Source: JAGLTA01 sp023142625 (GTDB lineage: Bacteria > Patescibacteriota > Patescibacteriia > JAACEG01). From it: 27,133 bases of DNA. Below are positions 8,001 through 14,794 of the stretch, piece by piece (the stretch's first letter is position 1; each line of letters begins with the position of its first letter). The stretch covers positions 1 through 27,133 of the forward strand of contig DAOWHA010000063.1 in the NCBI GenBank assembly GCA_030641665.1, read 5' to 3'. Made by a program: the position numbers and the translations under genes. Below the pieces are notes generated by a model. That model ran no database searches and was not told the origin of the DNA. It was given only the letters and a program-made list of their open reading frames with translations.

Positions 8001-11000
8001 AGTAAGCGGCTTAACTATTAAAATGCAAAAGCCCGCCTATACTATATCTGGACAGATCAGAAATGCCAGCGATCAAGCTATTCCTTATGCCGCGGTATGG
8101 ACGCATCAAGTAGGCGGTTTCGGGCACTCGCACACAATGGCTGACGCTTCTGGAAATTATATTCTATATATTGACAATGGGACTTGGACGGTTGAAGCTG
8201 ACGCTCACGGAGTCGGCTGGATGGAATACGGATCAAATATAACCATCAACGGATCTTCGCAAGGAGGCATAAATTTAAGCCCATCGTCAAATTTGACTTG
8301 GTACACAATCGGCGGAACAATTACTATTGACGGCTCAGCGCAGGCATATTTGCCTATCAGGGCGGTTGAATTTGATGCAAATGGCTATTATCTTGGCAAA
8401 GAATACGGCGGATCAACAGACGCGAACGGAGTATATTCTATTTCGGTCCCAGGCACAGGATCTGCTGTTGACAAATATTATCGCGTTGACATTTGGACAC
8501 CGAATTATGGAGAGGTTGAACTTTCAAGCGATGGCGTGGAAAATAGTCCTGCCAACATAACCGTATCAAACGCTAATAAAACAGGGGCTAATATAACGAT
8601 TGAAACTGGAGATTTAGAAACCGCCACTATCTCTTTTGCAAACAGTTCCACTTATTCAAACAAAGAAGCGTTTATACATATTGACGGCGTAAGTTGCAGC
8701 GGAAATGACTGCATGCCGACCGGTTTTCACAGATCAATAAGAGTTGACGATATTTCCGCCGGAAATCAAACCGTGAGCTTAGAGGCTGGAAATTATTTTT
8801 TCTTTGTTGATGTTCCCGGCACAGGACATTTTATTCCATCATCATCGAGCGACGCATTTAATACAGATAAAGGTTGCATAGTAATTGACGGAACGGACGA
8901 CAATATTCTATTCGCGCTTCCTGATCTTACAGGTTCAAGCGTGATAACTATTTCAGGAGCAGTGAGCGGTCCTGACGAAGGGCAGAGAGACGCATGGGTT
9001 TGGATCGGAAACCCTGACTTAGGATTTCATACAGGAACTTCCGCGGACGCAAGTTCAGGCGCTTATTCTATGGTTATTCCAAAATTATCGTCAGGCAATT
9101 ATATGATCGGAGCCGATAAGCCGGGCTATATGTCAAGCGAACCTGTAAGTAACAACGGAACAGCAAGCACAACTATTAATTTTACTTTAACCGCTTATAG
9201 CCAAACAATTTCAGGAAAAATTTACGCTGACACTATTAGTAATAATTCTTATGATTCAGGCGAAGAGATTCAGAACGGCTGGGTCTACGCGGAAAAGATG
9301 AACAGCAATATTAAAGCCCACGCGCCTGTTGACGCTACTGGAATTTATACTCTCGGAATTTCAGACGGTGAATGGAAAGTCTACGGAGCTGCTGACGGAT
9401 ATTCAGGCACGCAATATTCTGAAAGCGGAAATCCCGCGCTTATTATCGTGTCTGGTTCAAATGTTGCAAATAAGCATATTAAATTAACAACTGAAGCTGG
9501 CTGGTCAATAAAAACCAAATCAAAGCCGATGACCCCGGCGTCCGGCGGAGTGATTGACGACACGGCTCAAAATACAAGCACTGGAAAATCAACAGGCACA
9601 GGCGTTAAAATAACAGTGCCGCCAAACGCTTTAGGAAGCTCAAACTCAAGCGGAAATATGAACACACAAGAAACTTCTGCTGTTTCGACAACCAACTCTA
9701 TGAAGCCCTTCGCGAGCAAAGGAAAAAACATCACGGCGACCGACAACTCGGGACAGCCGATTACTAATTTGAGCGATTATATTGACTTGGAAATGGTGAT
9801 CTATAAAGCTGAAATAGACGCTGAAACAGGAATTAAAGATTTTTCAAAATTAAAGACAATGAAAGTCGGTTATTGGGACAGCACCCTTAATGAATGGGTG
9901 AACTTGTCGACGACAAAAACTGCTTATTATAAAGCGACCTCGGAAAGCACTGAATGGACAATCTACAACGGCACCGCAAGCCAAAGCGGTTTTGAAAAAT
10001 TTATTGACGATGCCTTAGTTAACGCAAGCTTTACTTCTTATACTGATTATAAGTTGGTATTTAAAGCGGCAACAAATCACTTGACCGTATTCGCTGTGGG
10101 CTCTTCTCCTGACGGAGTGACTCCGGCAGCGCCGAGCAATATAGCGCAAACCGCCGGAAGCGGAACGGCTGTAAGTATCTCTTGGGACGCTGTCGCAACA
10201 AATGAAGACGCTACTTCTATCAATGATTTATACGGCTATGCTGTTTATCGCTCAACAGACGGAACAACATATTCACAGATTAGCGTATCAGCGATTTTAG
10301 AAGGAACAGAAACCTACACAGATGCCTCAACGGTCGCGTTTACAAGTTATTATTACAAAGTGACTGCCGGGGATGATGATGATTTAGAATCCGATTATTC
10401 AACCGCTCTGCAAATTTGTTCAAATAATAGCGTTACAAACGGAACAGTTGCGGCTGACTGTTCAATTACCTGTAATTCAGGATACACTCAAAGCGGAAAT
10501 ACTTGCGCGGCACAATCAAGCGGAGGCGGCGGAATGCCTCTTCATATTCTTCAAAATGTAAACGAAACAAACCAGCAAGAAGATGAAGATACAAGCGCTG
10601 AAGATACGGCTGAAACGACGACGGAAGAGGTTGTTGAAGCGGTAAAAATATTGATAACAGAAATAGATAGCATGATATCAGAAGCCGCTGAAATCGCGAA
10701 AGGCGATATTAACGGATTGTTAAATAGATTTAGATTTAAGAGAGATTTAGCCAAAGAGCAAGTCGTTGTTAAAAAATATGTAAAAAATTTAATAAAAAAC
10801 GCTCAATATTTAACAAAAGAAGGAGAATACTCTTTAACTAATTTTATCGCTTACGGAACAGAGACTACTTTGCGATTAGGCGAAGGCGAGCGGGCTGGCG
10901 TTATAAATTCTTACAAATCGGCTTTTGGAAAACTTCCGTCAACAGCAGATGAATGGAGCGACGCGATTAAAATAGCTAACGGCAGATGGCCAAGCGAAAC

Positions 11001-11250
11001 AAGCGCGGAAACGGAGGCAAACGCTGAAACCGCTTTTGAAAACATCTATTTAAGAAAAGCCAACAGATCTAATCCAAATGATGACGCTGCAGTGACGGTT
11101 ATCGCATACGGACTGCGTCCTACAAATAGAAACTTAAACAGCGAAAAAGCCGCAATTAAAATTTTCAAAGCGATTTACGGCTATAATCCATCTTCAGCAA
11201 CAGCATGGGACATTGTACGCGCAATAGCATACTCAGGAGCAACTCGTTAG
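5035..11250 (+). CDS. Giant exported multidomain surface protein with IAYSGATR C-terminus
   Basis: 2071 residues. A signal peptide (basic MKRFKHFFKK, hydrophobic core 11-22, cleavage near ARA-A36) sends it across the membrane. Residues ~40-510 hold about four SbsA/Big_5-type Ig-like modules (for example QVPTSLTSITINFDRDN, SPEIYFADADNYGLFVEF). From about 708 come six or so carboxypeptidase-regulatory-like repeats beginning ISGTI, TGTVVDENSEG, ISGQIRNA, IGGTI, ISGAV, ISGKIYAD, each with an aGxYxL strand. A fibronectin III domain lies near 1698-1790, a four-Cys EGF-like stretch near 1795-1823, then a GGGG linker, an acidic linker and a coiled coil. The last ~135 residues hold two repeats (FIAYGTETTLR..., VIAYGLRPTNR...IAYSGATR). 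The likely role is cell-surface adhesion or structure; the C-terminal repeats may anchor it. That role is inferred. Confidence 0.85.
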   Translation: MKRFKHFFKKAAILSVVFLLASYTVPLDLYTPTARAAEITIVGYGPPNGMTNMPTMAPLDFMFSSAPNSTVLNSLSSYFLVSPSIDGTWEYMPEYWGDQTMHRVSFMATNNLAANTEYTVSVNRTNFGGDTVTASLPSEMTDLSTTTDTYYFTARTDDGSGSGGFFLPMADAGYPSYGMQQVPTSLTSITINFDRDNMDATTFIPANIYLVKVSTGTVAGTTVTPNTGTSNVASIQTFSLDPSSQYRVYVTRDVKDNTGQLLAGMPDVNNNNNPGPFYYDFWTGDSSAAITSTFIGTNLNQYLSGENITGVPTGFVITATFDNPLDPTTVSTSSVAVSTTTPANGISGTVEYNSQANMISFISDAVFATSTEYTFTASTSITSISGQAISAVTQAFTTTATTDETSPEIYFADADNYGLFVEFSEPMNQTKVENKSNYTLKTRVSDATAWGSATAVSLTSANIRYEHERNEVMMDGLTLTPGHEFQLTASTSITDLAGNALDDSGDPAANIKTGYVMDSSMFFGDSGMFGGGMDFEDFNMGDMGMKPIGVWPMSSMIGVTTKYFIDIPTTAAIDSDGTIELKFPSGFDVTSVIQDAQSPSNDDFNEWNDGTITFTSDNPANTENGGAAGDGIGVIGDRVIVIKLSAAVAADNFLHIDLDGIQNSSTPKGFETDGYQVEIKTKNSSGILLETMNSMPFFISGGGTNTISGTITATGDANGSTMVVYLGSPMTGPMQTTSAAFANATSSYSFANLPDGEYFLFTDPTITMGGTTYFGNPMPEPIWLSGGDTTKNLTLTAETAGTVFDLTVKLIGDFRSGDPLTDDNVDIFAGSPSGFRVKTATPGNTPSGTDYHLYLPVGEWMVGVGPAMPTGVMSGPPLMPDWMPPMPTSVKIIDASTSSVAGGILTINLGSQVSTTITGTVVDENSEGIASAEVFAYQPMGGFGGAHSKTAVDGTFTLKIPVLGTYKIGAFKPGLPDAQEITQDVPSGGVSGLTIKMQKPAYTISGQIRNASDQAIPYAAVWTHQVGGFGHSHTMADASGNYILYIDNGTWTVEADAHGVGWMEYGSNITINGSSQGGINLSPSSNLTWYTIGGTITIDGSAQAYLPIRAVEFDANGYYLGKEYGGSTDANGVYSISVPGTGSAVDKYYRVDIWTPNYGEVELSSDGVENSPANITVSNANKTGANITIETGDLETATISFANSSTYSNKEAFIHIDGVSCSGNDCMPTGFHRSIRVDDISAGNQTVSLEAGNYFFFVDVPGTGHFIPSSSSDAFNTDKGCIVIDGTDDNILFALPDLTGSSVITISGAVSGPDEGQRDAWVWIGNPDLGFHTGTSADASSGAYSMVIPKLSSGNYMIGADKPGYMSSEPVSNNGTASTTINFTLTAYSQTISGKIYADTISNNSYDSGEEIQNGWVYAEKMNSNIKAHAPVDATGIYTLGISDGEWKVYGAADGYSGTQYSESGNPALIIVSGSNVANKHIKLTTEAGWSIKTKSKPMTPASGGVIDDTAQNTSTGKSTGTGVKITVPPNALGSSNSSGNMNTQETSAVSTTNSMKPFASKGKNITATDNSGQPITNLSDYIDLEMVIYKAEIDAETGIKDFSKLKTMKVGYWDSTLNEWVNLSTTKTAYYKATSESTEWTIYNGTASQSGFEKFIDDALVNASFTSYTDYKLVFKAATNHLTVFAVGSSPDGVTPAAPSNIAQTAGSGTAVSISWDAVATNEDATSINDLYGYAVYRSTDGTTYSQISVSAILEGTETYTDASTVAFTSYYYKVTAGDDDDLESDYSTALQICSNNSVTNGTVAADCSITCNSGYTQSGNTCAAQSSGGGGMPLHILQNVNETNQQEDEDTSAEDTAETTTEEVVEAVKILITEIDSMISEAAEIAKGDINGLLNRFRFKRDLAKEQVVVKKYVKNLIKNAQYLTKEGEYSLTNFIAYGTETTLRLGEGERAGVINSYKSAFGKLPSTADEWSDAIKIANGRWPSETSAETEANAETAFENIYLRKANRSNPNDDAAVTVIAYGLRPTNRNLNSEKAAIKIFKAIYGYNPSSATAWDIVRAIAYSGATR

Positions 11251-11252
11251 GG

Positions 11253-11315
11253 ATACTTGCCCTGTCGGATGACGGGGTTGTCCGGGCGATCGCCTACTCT
11301 GGCGCGACAAGATAA
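11253..11315 (+). pseudogene. Out-of-frame second copy of the surface-protein C-terminus
   Basis: Just after the TAG stop, in the -1 frame, the DNA reads ...SDDGVVRAIAYSGATR and then TAA. VRAIAYSGATR is identical to the end of the giant protein, but 10 of the 11 codons differ, all synonymously, and the copy is clearly more GC-rich. This is the 3' remnant of a diverged paralogue, or a replaced tail. It is not random similarity. Confidence 0.7.
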
Positions 11316-11334
11316 TTCTGTTATAAAATAATAT

Positions 11335-11369
11335 AACCCCTCCCCGATTTTTTAAATCGGAGAGGGGTT
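11335..11369. terminator. GC-rich hairpin after the surface-protein gene
   Basis: AACCCCTCCCCGATTT (11335-11350) pairs with AAATCGGAGAGGGGTT (11354-11369), with one mismatch and a 3-nt loop. The stem is stable, but no U-run follows on the plus strand. It probably ends or protects the surface-protein transcript. Confidence 0.5.
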
Positions 11370-11473
11370 GCTGGTCTATTGACCTCTGCGATTATTGACT
11401 GTATTATAAAATTTAGTAATTAATAAAGCATTCTAACGGCTCATAAATTATGGGTTGTTTTTTTTTTATAATT

Positions 11474-12925
11474 ATGGCAAACCAAGTAATACTTAGATTT
11501 GAAAATGTCGTTTTCGAATATCTACATAAAAAGCCAATTTTAAATGAGGCTAATTTTAACTTGCATACAAATTCAAAAATTGCATTGATGGGTCAAAACG
11601 GGGCTGGAAAAAGCACTTTATTCAGTTTAATTAAAGGCGAAAAAAAAGCCAAAGAAGGAAAAATTTCAATTTCTAACGGAATAACTATCGCAACTGCTCG
11701 GCAAGTTATTGACAGAAACGATTTTCAAAAAACAGTTGAAGAATATTTTGCCGCATCTTTTGAAATCCAGCCGCCGAATTTTAAAAGTGAGATTTCAAAA
11801 GCAATGAAAGCTGTTAATTTAGCTGTGCCGACAGACAGTGTTGCGGGAAAGCTTTCTGGCGGACAGCAAGCGCGGCTGCTTTTATCTAACGCCCTAATAC
11901 AAAAACCTGATATTTTACTTTTAGATGAGCCGACAAACAATCTTGACAAGGACGGAATAGACCATTTGATAGAATTTTTAATAATGTATGAAAAAACCGT
12001 AATTGTTATTTCTCATGACGCTGATTTTTTAAATTGCTTTACCGAAGGAGTTTTATATCTTGATATATTTACAAAAAAAATTGAAACTTATGTCGGGGAT
12101 TACTATTCTGTTGTCGCGGAAATTGAGAGCCGTATTGAAAGAGAACGCAAAAAAAACGCGCAATTGGAAAAATTAATTAAAGACCGCAAGCAAAAAGTTA
12201 ATTTTTTTGCGCACAAAGGCGGAAAAATGAGAAAATTGGCAAGAAAAATGAGCGATCAAACCGCCGAACTTGAAGATAATAAAATTGAAGTCAGGAAAGA
12301 GGATAAGACGATTAAAAATTTTACGATTCCGGCGCAAGACATTTTTGGAGATATTGTTGCGATTAAACAGTTAAAAGTTATTCAAAATCATGAGCCGATT
12401 GTAAAAATTGTTGAAAAAATTCTAAACAAAAAAACGCGCTTGCTGATTTCAGGACCGAACGGAATCGGAAAAAGCACTTTGCTTAGAACTTTAGTTAATG
12501 GCAAATCAGAAGGAGCAAGAATTATGGATGGCGTTAGGACTGGATACTACAGCCAGGATTTCGCGACTCTTGATTACGAGCAGACTGTTTTTGAATCGCT
12601 TGAGTGTATTTCTGCTGATGGCATTGACACTCAGCAATTGCGCGCGGTTGCCGCAGGATTTTTAATAACTGGAGACTTGCTTGGACATAAAGTATCATAT
12701 CTCTCTGAGGGGCAAAAGGGGCTCCTGTCGTTTGCCAGATTGGTTTTAATGCGGCCTGGACTTTTAGTTCTTGACGAGCCTACGAATCATATAAATTTCC
12801 GACATATACCAATAATTGCCAAAGCGATTGATGAATACAAGGGGGCAATAATTTTAATCAGCCATATGCCGGAATTTGTCCAAAAAATTCAATTTGACGA
12901 TTATTTAGACTTGGGGAAATTATAA
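11474..12925 (+). CDS. ABC-F family ATPase (ribosome-associated)
   Basis: 483 residues from MANQVILRFENVVF; an ATG at 11450 would add a phenylalanine-rich head unlike the family, so I reject it. Two nucleotide-binding domains sit on one chain with no membrane segment. NBD1 has GQNGAGKST (about residue 40), LSGGQQARLLLSNAL, LLLDEPTNNLD and VISHD. NBD2 has GPNGIGKST (about 327), LSEGQKGLLSFARLVL, LLVLDEPTNHINF and LISHM. The linker (about 215-285) is charged and helical, like the P-site tRNA interaction motif. ABC-F proteins bind the ribosomal E site and help stalled ribosomes or give antibiotic resistance. It is shorter than EttA or Uup. The specific subfamily cannot be fixed here. Confidence 0.88.
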   Translation: MANQVILRFENVVFEYLHKKPILNEANFNLHTNSKIALMGQNGAGKSTLFSLIKGEKKAKEGKISISNGITIATARQVIDRNDFQKTVEEYFAASFEIQPPNFKSEISKAMKAVNLAVPTDSVAGKLSGGQQARLLLSNALIQKPDILLLDEPTNNLDKDGIDHLIEFLIMYEKTVIVISHDADFLNCFTEGVLYLDIFTKKIETYVGDYYSVVAEIESRIERERKKNAQLEKLIKDRKQKVNFFAHKGGKMRKLARKMSDQTAELEDNKIEVRKEDKTIKNFTIPAQDIFGDIVAIKQLKVIQNHEPIVKIVEKILNKKTRLLISGPNGIGKSTLLRTLVNGKSEGARIMDGVRTGYYSQDFATLDYEQTVFESLECISADGIDTQQLRAVAAGFLITGDLLGHKVSYLSEGQKGLLSFARLVLMRPGLLVLDEPTNHINFRHIPIIAKAIDEYKGAIILISHMPEFVQKIQFDDYLDLGKL

Positions 12926-13002
12926 AAAGATCTACCCAGCACCAATTTTTTAAACTGTGACGGATAGTGAAACTGTTTTGCAAAAATTCATTTTATTCGT
13001 TG

Positions 13003-13036
13003 GTTCCATAGTCCTGTAAGGCTGTGGAACATTTTT
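13003..13036 (+). terminator. Terminator of the ABC-F gene
   Basis: GTTCCATAG (13003-13011) pairs with CTGTGGAAC (13022-13030), with CCT/AGG inside, followed by ATTTTT. It lies about 80 nt after the ABC-F stop. Confidence 0.7.
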
Positions 13037-13058
13037 ATAAAAATTTGCGTTAAAAAAT

Positions 13059-13103
13059 AAGTTGACAAAACTGTGCGACCGCACAATTTCGTCAACTTTT
13101 TTT
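13059..13103. terminator. Strong two-step hairpin with T-tract
   Basis: AAGTTGAC (13059-13066) pairs with GTCAACTT (13091-13098), and inside it TGTGCG (13072-13077) pairs with CGCACA (13080-13085). Seven Ts follow on the plus strand. The A-rich left flank makes it usable in both directions. Confidence 0.75.
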
Positions 13104-13435
13104 ATTGACTTTTTTGCTGTTTTTGATATTGTATAACCAACAATTGAATAACCTAACCCTTGAATTTTTTGTTTAAGATATAAATATTTTCAAAAAAATT
13201 TTTTTAATAATTCCGCATAACATACAAATTAAACATATTATCTAAACAAAAAATTCATATAAAAACCAGTTATACGCAATTCAAAAAATATTTTTCTAAG
13301 ATGAATACTGAAGATAGGCTTTCTAAAAAGGGGGATAAATTTGATTTTTTCTTTGTTTATAGAGGGGAAATATTGTGTTTTCTCCGCTCCGCTACGAAAA
13401 CGATTTAATAATTTTTATATTTGTAGTATAATAAA
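13104..13435. other. Gene-free stretch with a long hairpin and repeat motifs
   Basis: I find no coding region. TGAATTTTTTGTTTA (13161-13175) pairs perfectly with 13243-13257, extended by GATA/TATC across a one-base bulge, with AATTG/CAATT and ATAAC/GTTAT further out. This gives a long AT-rich hairpin from about 13143 to 13280. GTTATACGCAAT (13269-13280) and CTCCGCTCCGCTAC (about 13382-13395) repeat motifs from the first 320 bases of the window. Confidence 0.5.
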
Positions 13436-13460
13436 AAAGACGAGGCGTTATACCTCATCT
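13433..13460 (-). terminator. Terminator of the CIRCE-controlled transcript
   Basis: On the minus strand AGATGAGG (13453-13460), a 7-nt loop and CCTCGTCT (13438-13445) form an 8-bp stem with one G-U pair, followed by Us (13433-13437). Its 3' arm is also perfectly complementary to the 5' end of the same transcript (13806-13819). Confidence 0.75.
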
Positions 13461-13819
13461 AATGCTCAAATCCCTTATTGACCAGTAATAAGGTCGTTAA
13501 GGGATTTTATCTTACGCCTCTCGAGATAATTCCCAAGATGCATATCGGACCTAACTCTAAGATCAACTCCGTACTGTTTCTCAATGGTTCCTACATGGGT
13601 ATCATCACGCTTATCGCGCAATAATCCATTTCGATTCCGAGAACGGCAACCTCGCATGCCAGGTGCGTCATTTTTACACCCCATAAATCTTCCTAATTAA
13701 ATTAATTAGAAGAGAGTTCGACTATTTCTCTCTAACCGTATTCACGGTCTGCTGTAACCCGCTACTTAGTTATTTAAAACAGTCTATTAAAATGTAAAAA
13801 TGAGAAACGCCTCGTCTTT
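13436..13819 (-). ncRNA. Transcript closed by pairing of its own 5' and 3' ends
   Basis: The predicted +1 (about 13820) is immediately next to AAAGACGAGGCGTT (minus strand, 13819-13806). This is the exact complement of AACGCCTCGTCTTT at the 3' end (13449-13436), and CTCAT/ATGAG adds more pairs beyond a small bulge. The whole ~385-nt RNA, including the 69-aa ORF, would therefore be a closed structure. It is listed as an RNA feature because it may act as RNA as well as mRNA. Confidence 0.45.
13475..13684 (-). CDS. Small unknown protein under CIRCE control
   Basis: 69 residues, MGCKNDAPGM..., highly charged, with no membrane segment and no family I can name. The middle (RDKRDDTHVGTIEKQYGV) and end (SDMHLGNYLERRKIKSLNDL) look like an ordered alpha-rich protein rather than chance coding. 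Support for a real gene: AGGA 6 nt before the ATG, a consensus promoter with a CIRCE operator, an ordered 3' terminator and codon use less AT-rich than the adjacent lexA-cassette genes. The leader of about 135 nt holds hairpins ACCGT/ACGGT, AGAGAG/CTCTCT and CTAATT/AATTAG. A hairpin (AAATCCCTTA/TAAGGGATTT, 13468-13507) covers the stop codon. CIRCE suggests a heat-shock or proteostasis role; this is inference. Confidence 0.7.
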   Translation of the reverse strand: MGCKNDAPGMRGCRSRNRNGLLRDKRDDTHVGTIEKQYGVDLRVRSDMHLGNYLERRKIKSLNDLITGQ

Positions 13820-13826
13820 CCTATGT

Positions 13827-13855
13827 ATTATATAATTAGCACTCCTAATAGTCAA
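13827..13855 (-). promoter_or_regulatory. Consensus promoter of the 69-aa gene
   Basis: On the minus strand TTGACT (13850-13855), a 17-bp spacer and TATAAT (13827-13832). The -35 box lies inside the CIRCE element. Confidence 0.85.
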
Positions 13856-13862
13856 GTGCTAA
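13836..13862. promoter_or_regulatory. CIRCE element (HrcA operator)
   Basis: Plus strand TTAGCACTC, nine bases, then AAGTGCTAA. The CIRCE consensus is TTAGCACTC-N9-GAGTGCTAA, so 17 of 18 positions match with exact spacing. HrcA bound here would cover the -35 box and repress until heat stress. Known targets are groESL and dnaK operons; here it controls an unknown small gene. Confidence 0.85.
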
Positions 13863-13879
13863 TTTTTTAATAATGCACT

Positions 13880-14116
13880 TTATATTTTTCCTTGCTTTTT
13901 TCTGTTCCTATGAATCCTTTTATGCTTTGCTTTCGTGATAATTCTAGTATTCTTTTTGGTAGTTTTCCCTTTCTCGGCCACAGGCTTAACATGATGCAAA
14001 ACCTTTCCTTTGGGCAACTTACCAGACTTGATGCCTTTTTGTTTTATAACCATCTTTACTTTTTTAGGATTTCTTTCCTTTTGTTTTTGAGCCTTAGAAA
14101 CTTTTTTTGTTGACAT
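13880..14116 (-). CDS. Small basic HNH-motif protein in the lexA operon
   Basis: 78 residues from MSTKKVSKAQ; a longer in-frame start at 14212 would overlap the previous gene and adds a Tyr-rich head, so I reject it. The protein is very basic (Lys/Arg throughout). HHVKPVAEKGKTTKKN followed by KAKHKRIH gives HH (41-42), N56, H65 and H69, the spacing of a small HNH nuclease (HH-x13-N-x8-H-x3-H). There are no zinc cysteine pairs. It starts 11 nt after the membrane-protein stop and is last in the lexA operon. It could be a nuclease or simply a nucleic-acid binding protein. Confidence 0.7.
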   Translation of the reverse strand: MSTKKVSKAQKQKERNPKKVKMVIKQKGIKSGKLPKGKVLHHVKPVAEKGKTTKKNTRIITKAKHKRIHRNRKKQGKI

Positions 14117-14127
14117 AAAATTAATAT

Positions 14128-14613
14128 TTAAAAAATTAAAATTTTTATTATAATAGTAATAATTATAAACATCCCAAACAACAATAAAATAGTTTGCGTA
14201 ATAAGTGGCCATTGAGGGGATTCTGTTTTATTTTTTTTATATATACACTCCTCACATGCTAATATTTTATCTTCATCATCCTTAGTGCTACAATTATTCC
14301 ATTTATTAAAAATTTCTGAATAATTCTTTATCCATTTTGAAAAAAAATTTTTCTTTAAAAATATATAAATACCTCCAAAAATTAATGATAAAAAAATGGA
14401 CACAATTGATATTGATAAAAATATTTTTAACCATACGCCATTTTTTACTATTTCATCATTTATTACTAATGGCGAAAGCACAATAAAAAATCCAGCTAAA
14501 GTTGTTAAAAAATTGGAATAATTAGATGAAAGGTTATTTTCATTATCACAAGACCACAACATCATTCTTCTATTAATATCTGCGTTTTGTTTTGCTAAAT
14601 TATCTTTTGCCAT
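14128..14613 (-). CDS. Three-helix membrane protein of unknown function in the lexA operon
   Basis: 161 residues from MAKDNLAKQN; the longer start at 14694 overlaps the 57-aa gene and is rejected. Hydrophobic segments lie at about 39-55 (FLTTLAGFFIVLSPLVI), 63-88 (SISIVSIFLSLIFGGIYIFL) and 137-160 (ILLLFGMFIIITIIIKILIF). A charged loop between helices 2 and 3 has two cysteines (DKILACEECIYKK) and another NNCS. It begins 4 nt after the upstream stop, so it is translated with it. No family is recognised. Its place behind lexA suggests damage-induced expression. Confidence 0.75.
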   Translation of the reverse strand: MAKDNLAKQNADINRRMMLWSCDNENNLSSNYSNFLTTLAGFFIVLSPLVINDEIVKNGVWLKIFLSISIVSIFLSLIFGGIYIFLKKNFFSKWIKNYSEIFNKWNNCSTKDDEDKILACEECIYKKNKTESPQWPLITQTILLLFGMFIIITIIIKILIF

Positions 14614-14617
14614 AGAA

Positions 14618-14791
14618 TTATTTTTTTCTATTAGATAAAGGTATTGGTGGCACCTTTCCCATGGAAGCACTTCTTTCGGCCATAGGTTTAGCATGAGGTA
14701 ATGTCCTTCCCGCAGAGCAGTCTCTTCGATGTGCCCCCACTCTTGTTTTCTTATTTTGTGGAGATGTATTTTTTTTACACATATTTTCCAT
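14618..14791 (-). CDS. 57-aa basic protein immediately downstream of lexA
   Basis: The translation starts MENMCKKNTSPQNKK and ends in SNRKK. It starts 3 nt after the lexA stop and ends 4 nt before the next ATG, so it fills the gap in the operon exactly. It is basic and rich in Ser/Pro. The stretch GRTLPHAKPMAER resembles GKVLHHVKPVAEK in the 78-aa HNH-motif protein, at protein and DNA level, but the rest of the HNH motif is missing. It may be a truncated or diverged relative. Function unknown. Confidence 0.6.
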   Translation of the reverse strand: MENMCKKNTSPQNKKTRVGAHRRDCSAGRTLPHAKPMAERSASMGKVPPIPLSNRKK

Positions 14792-14794
14792 TAA

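Noticed and set aside
8327..8560. 77-codon plus-strand ORF inside the surface gene
   Set aside because: A shadow frame of the giant gene with no ribosome binding site or recognisable domain.
13436..13819. tmRNA (closed ends with an internal ORF)
   Set aside because: No tRNA-Ala-like ends, no T-arm and no short tag sequence; the ORF is 69 codons with its own ribosome binding site.
13436..13819. Mobile element with 14-bp terminal inverted repeats
   Set aside because: No target-site duplication is visible, and one repeat starts at the predicted +1 while the other is a terminator arm, which a transcript explains better.
13880..14212. 110-residue version of the HNH-motif protein
   Set aside because: The extra head is Tyr/Asn-rich and lies inside the upstream membrane-protein gene; the start at 14116 fits the operon.
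14128..14694. Longer start for the three-helix membrane protein
   Set aside because: The first 27 codons overlap the 57-aa gene that fits the operon spacing; MAKDNLAKQN at 14613 begins 4 nt after that stop.
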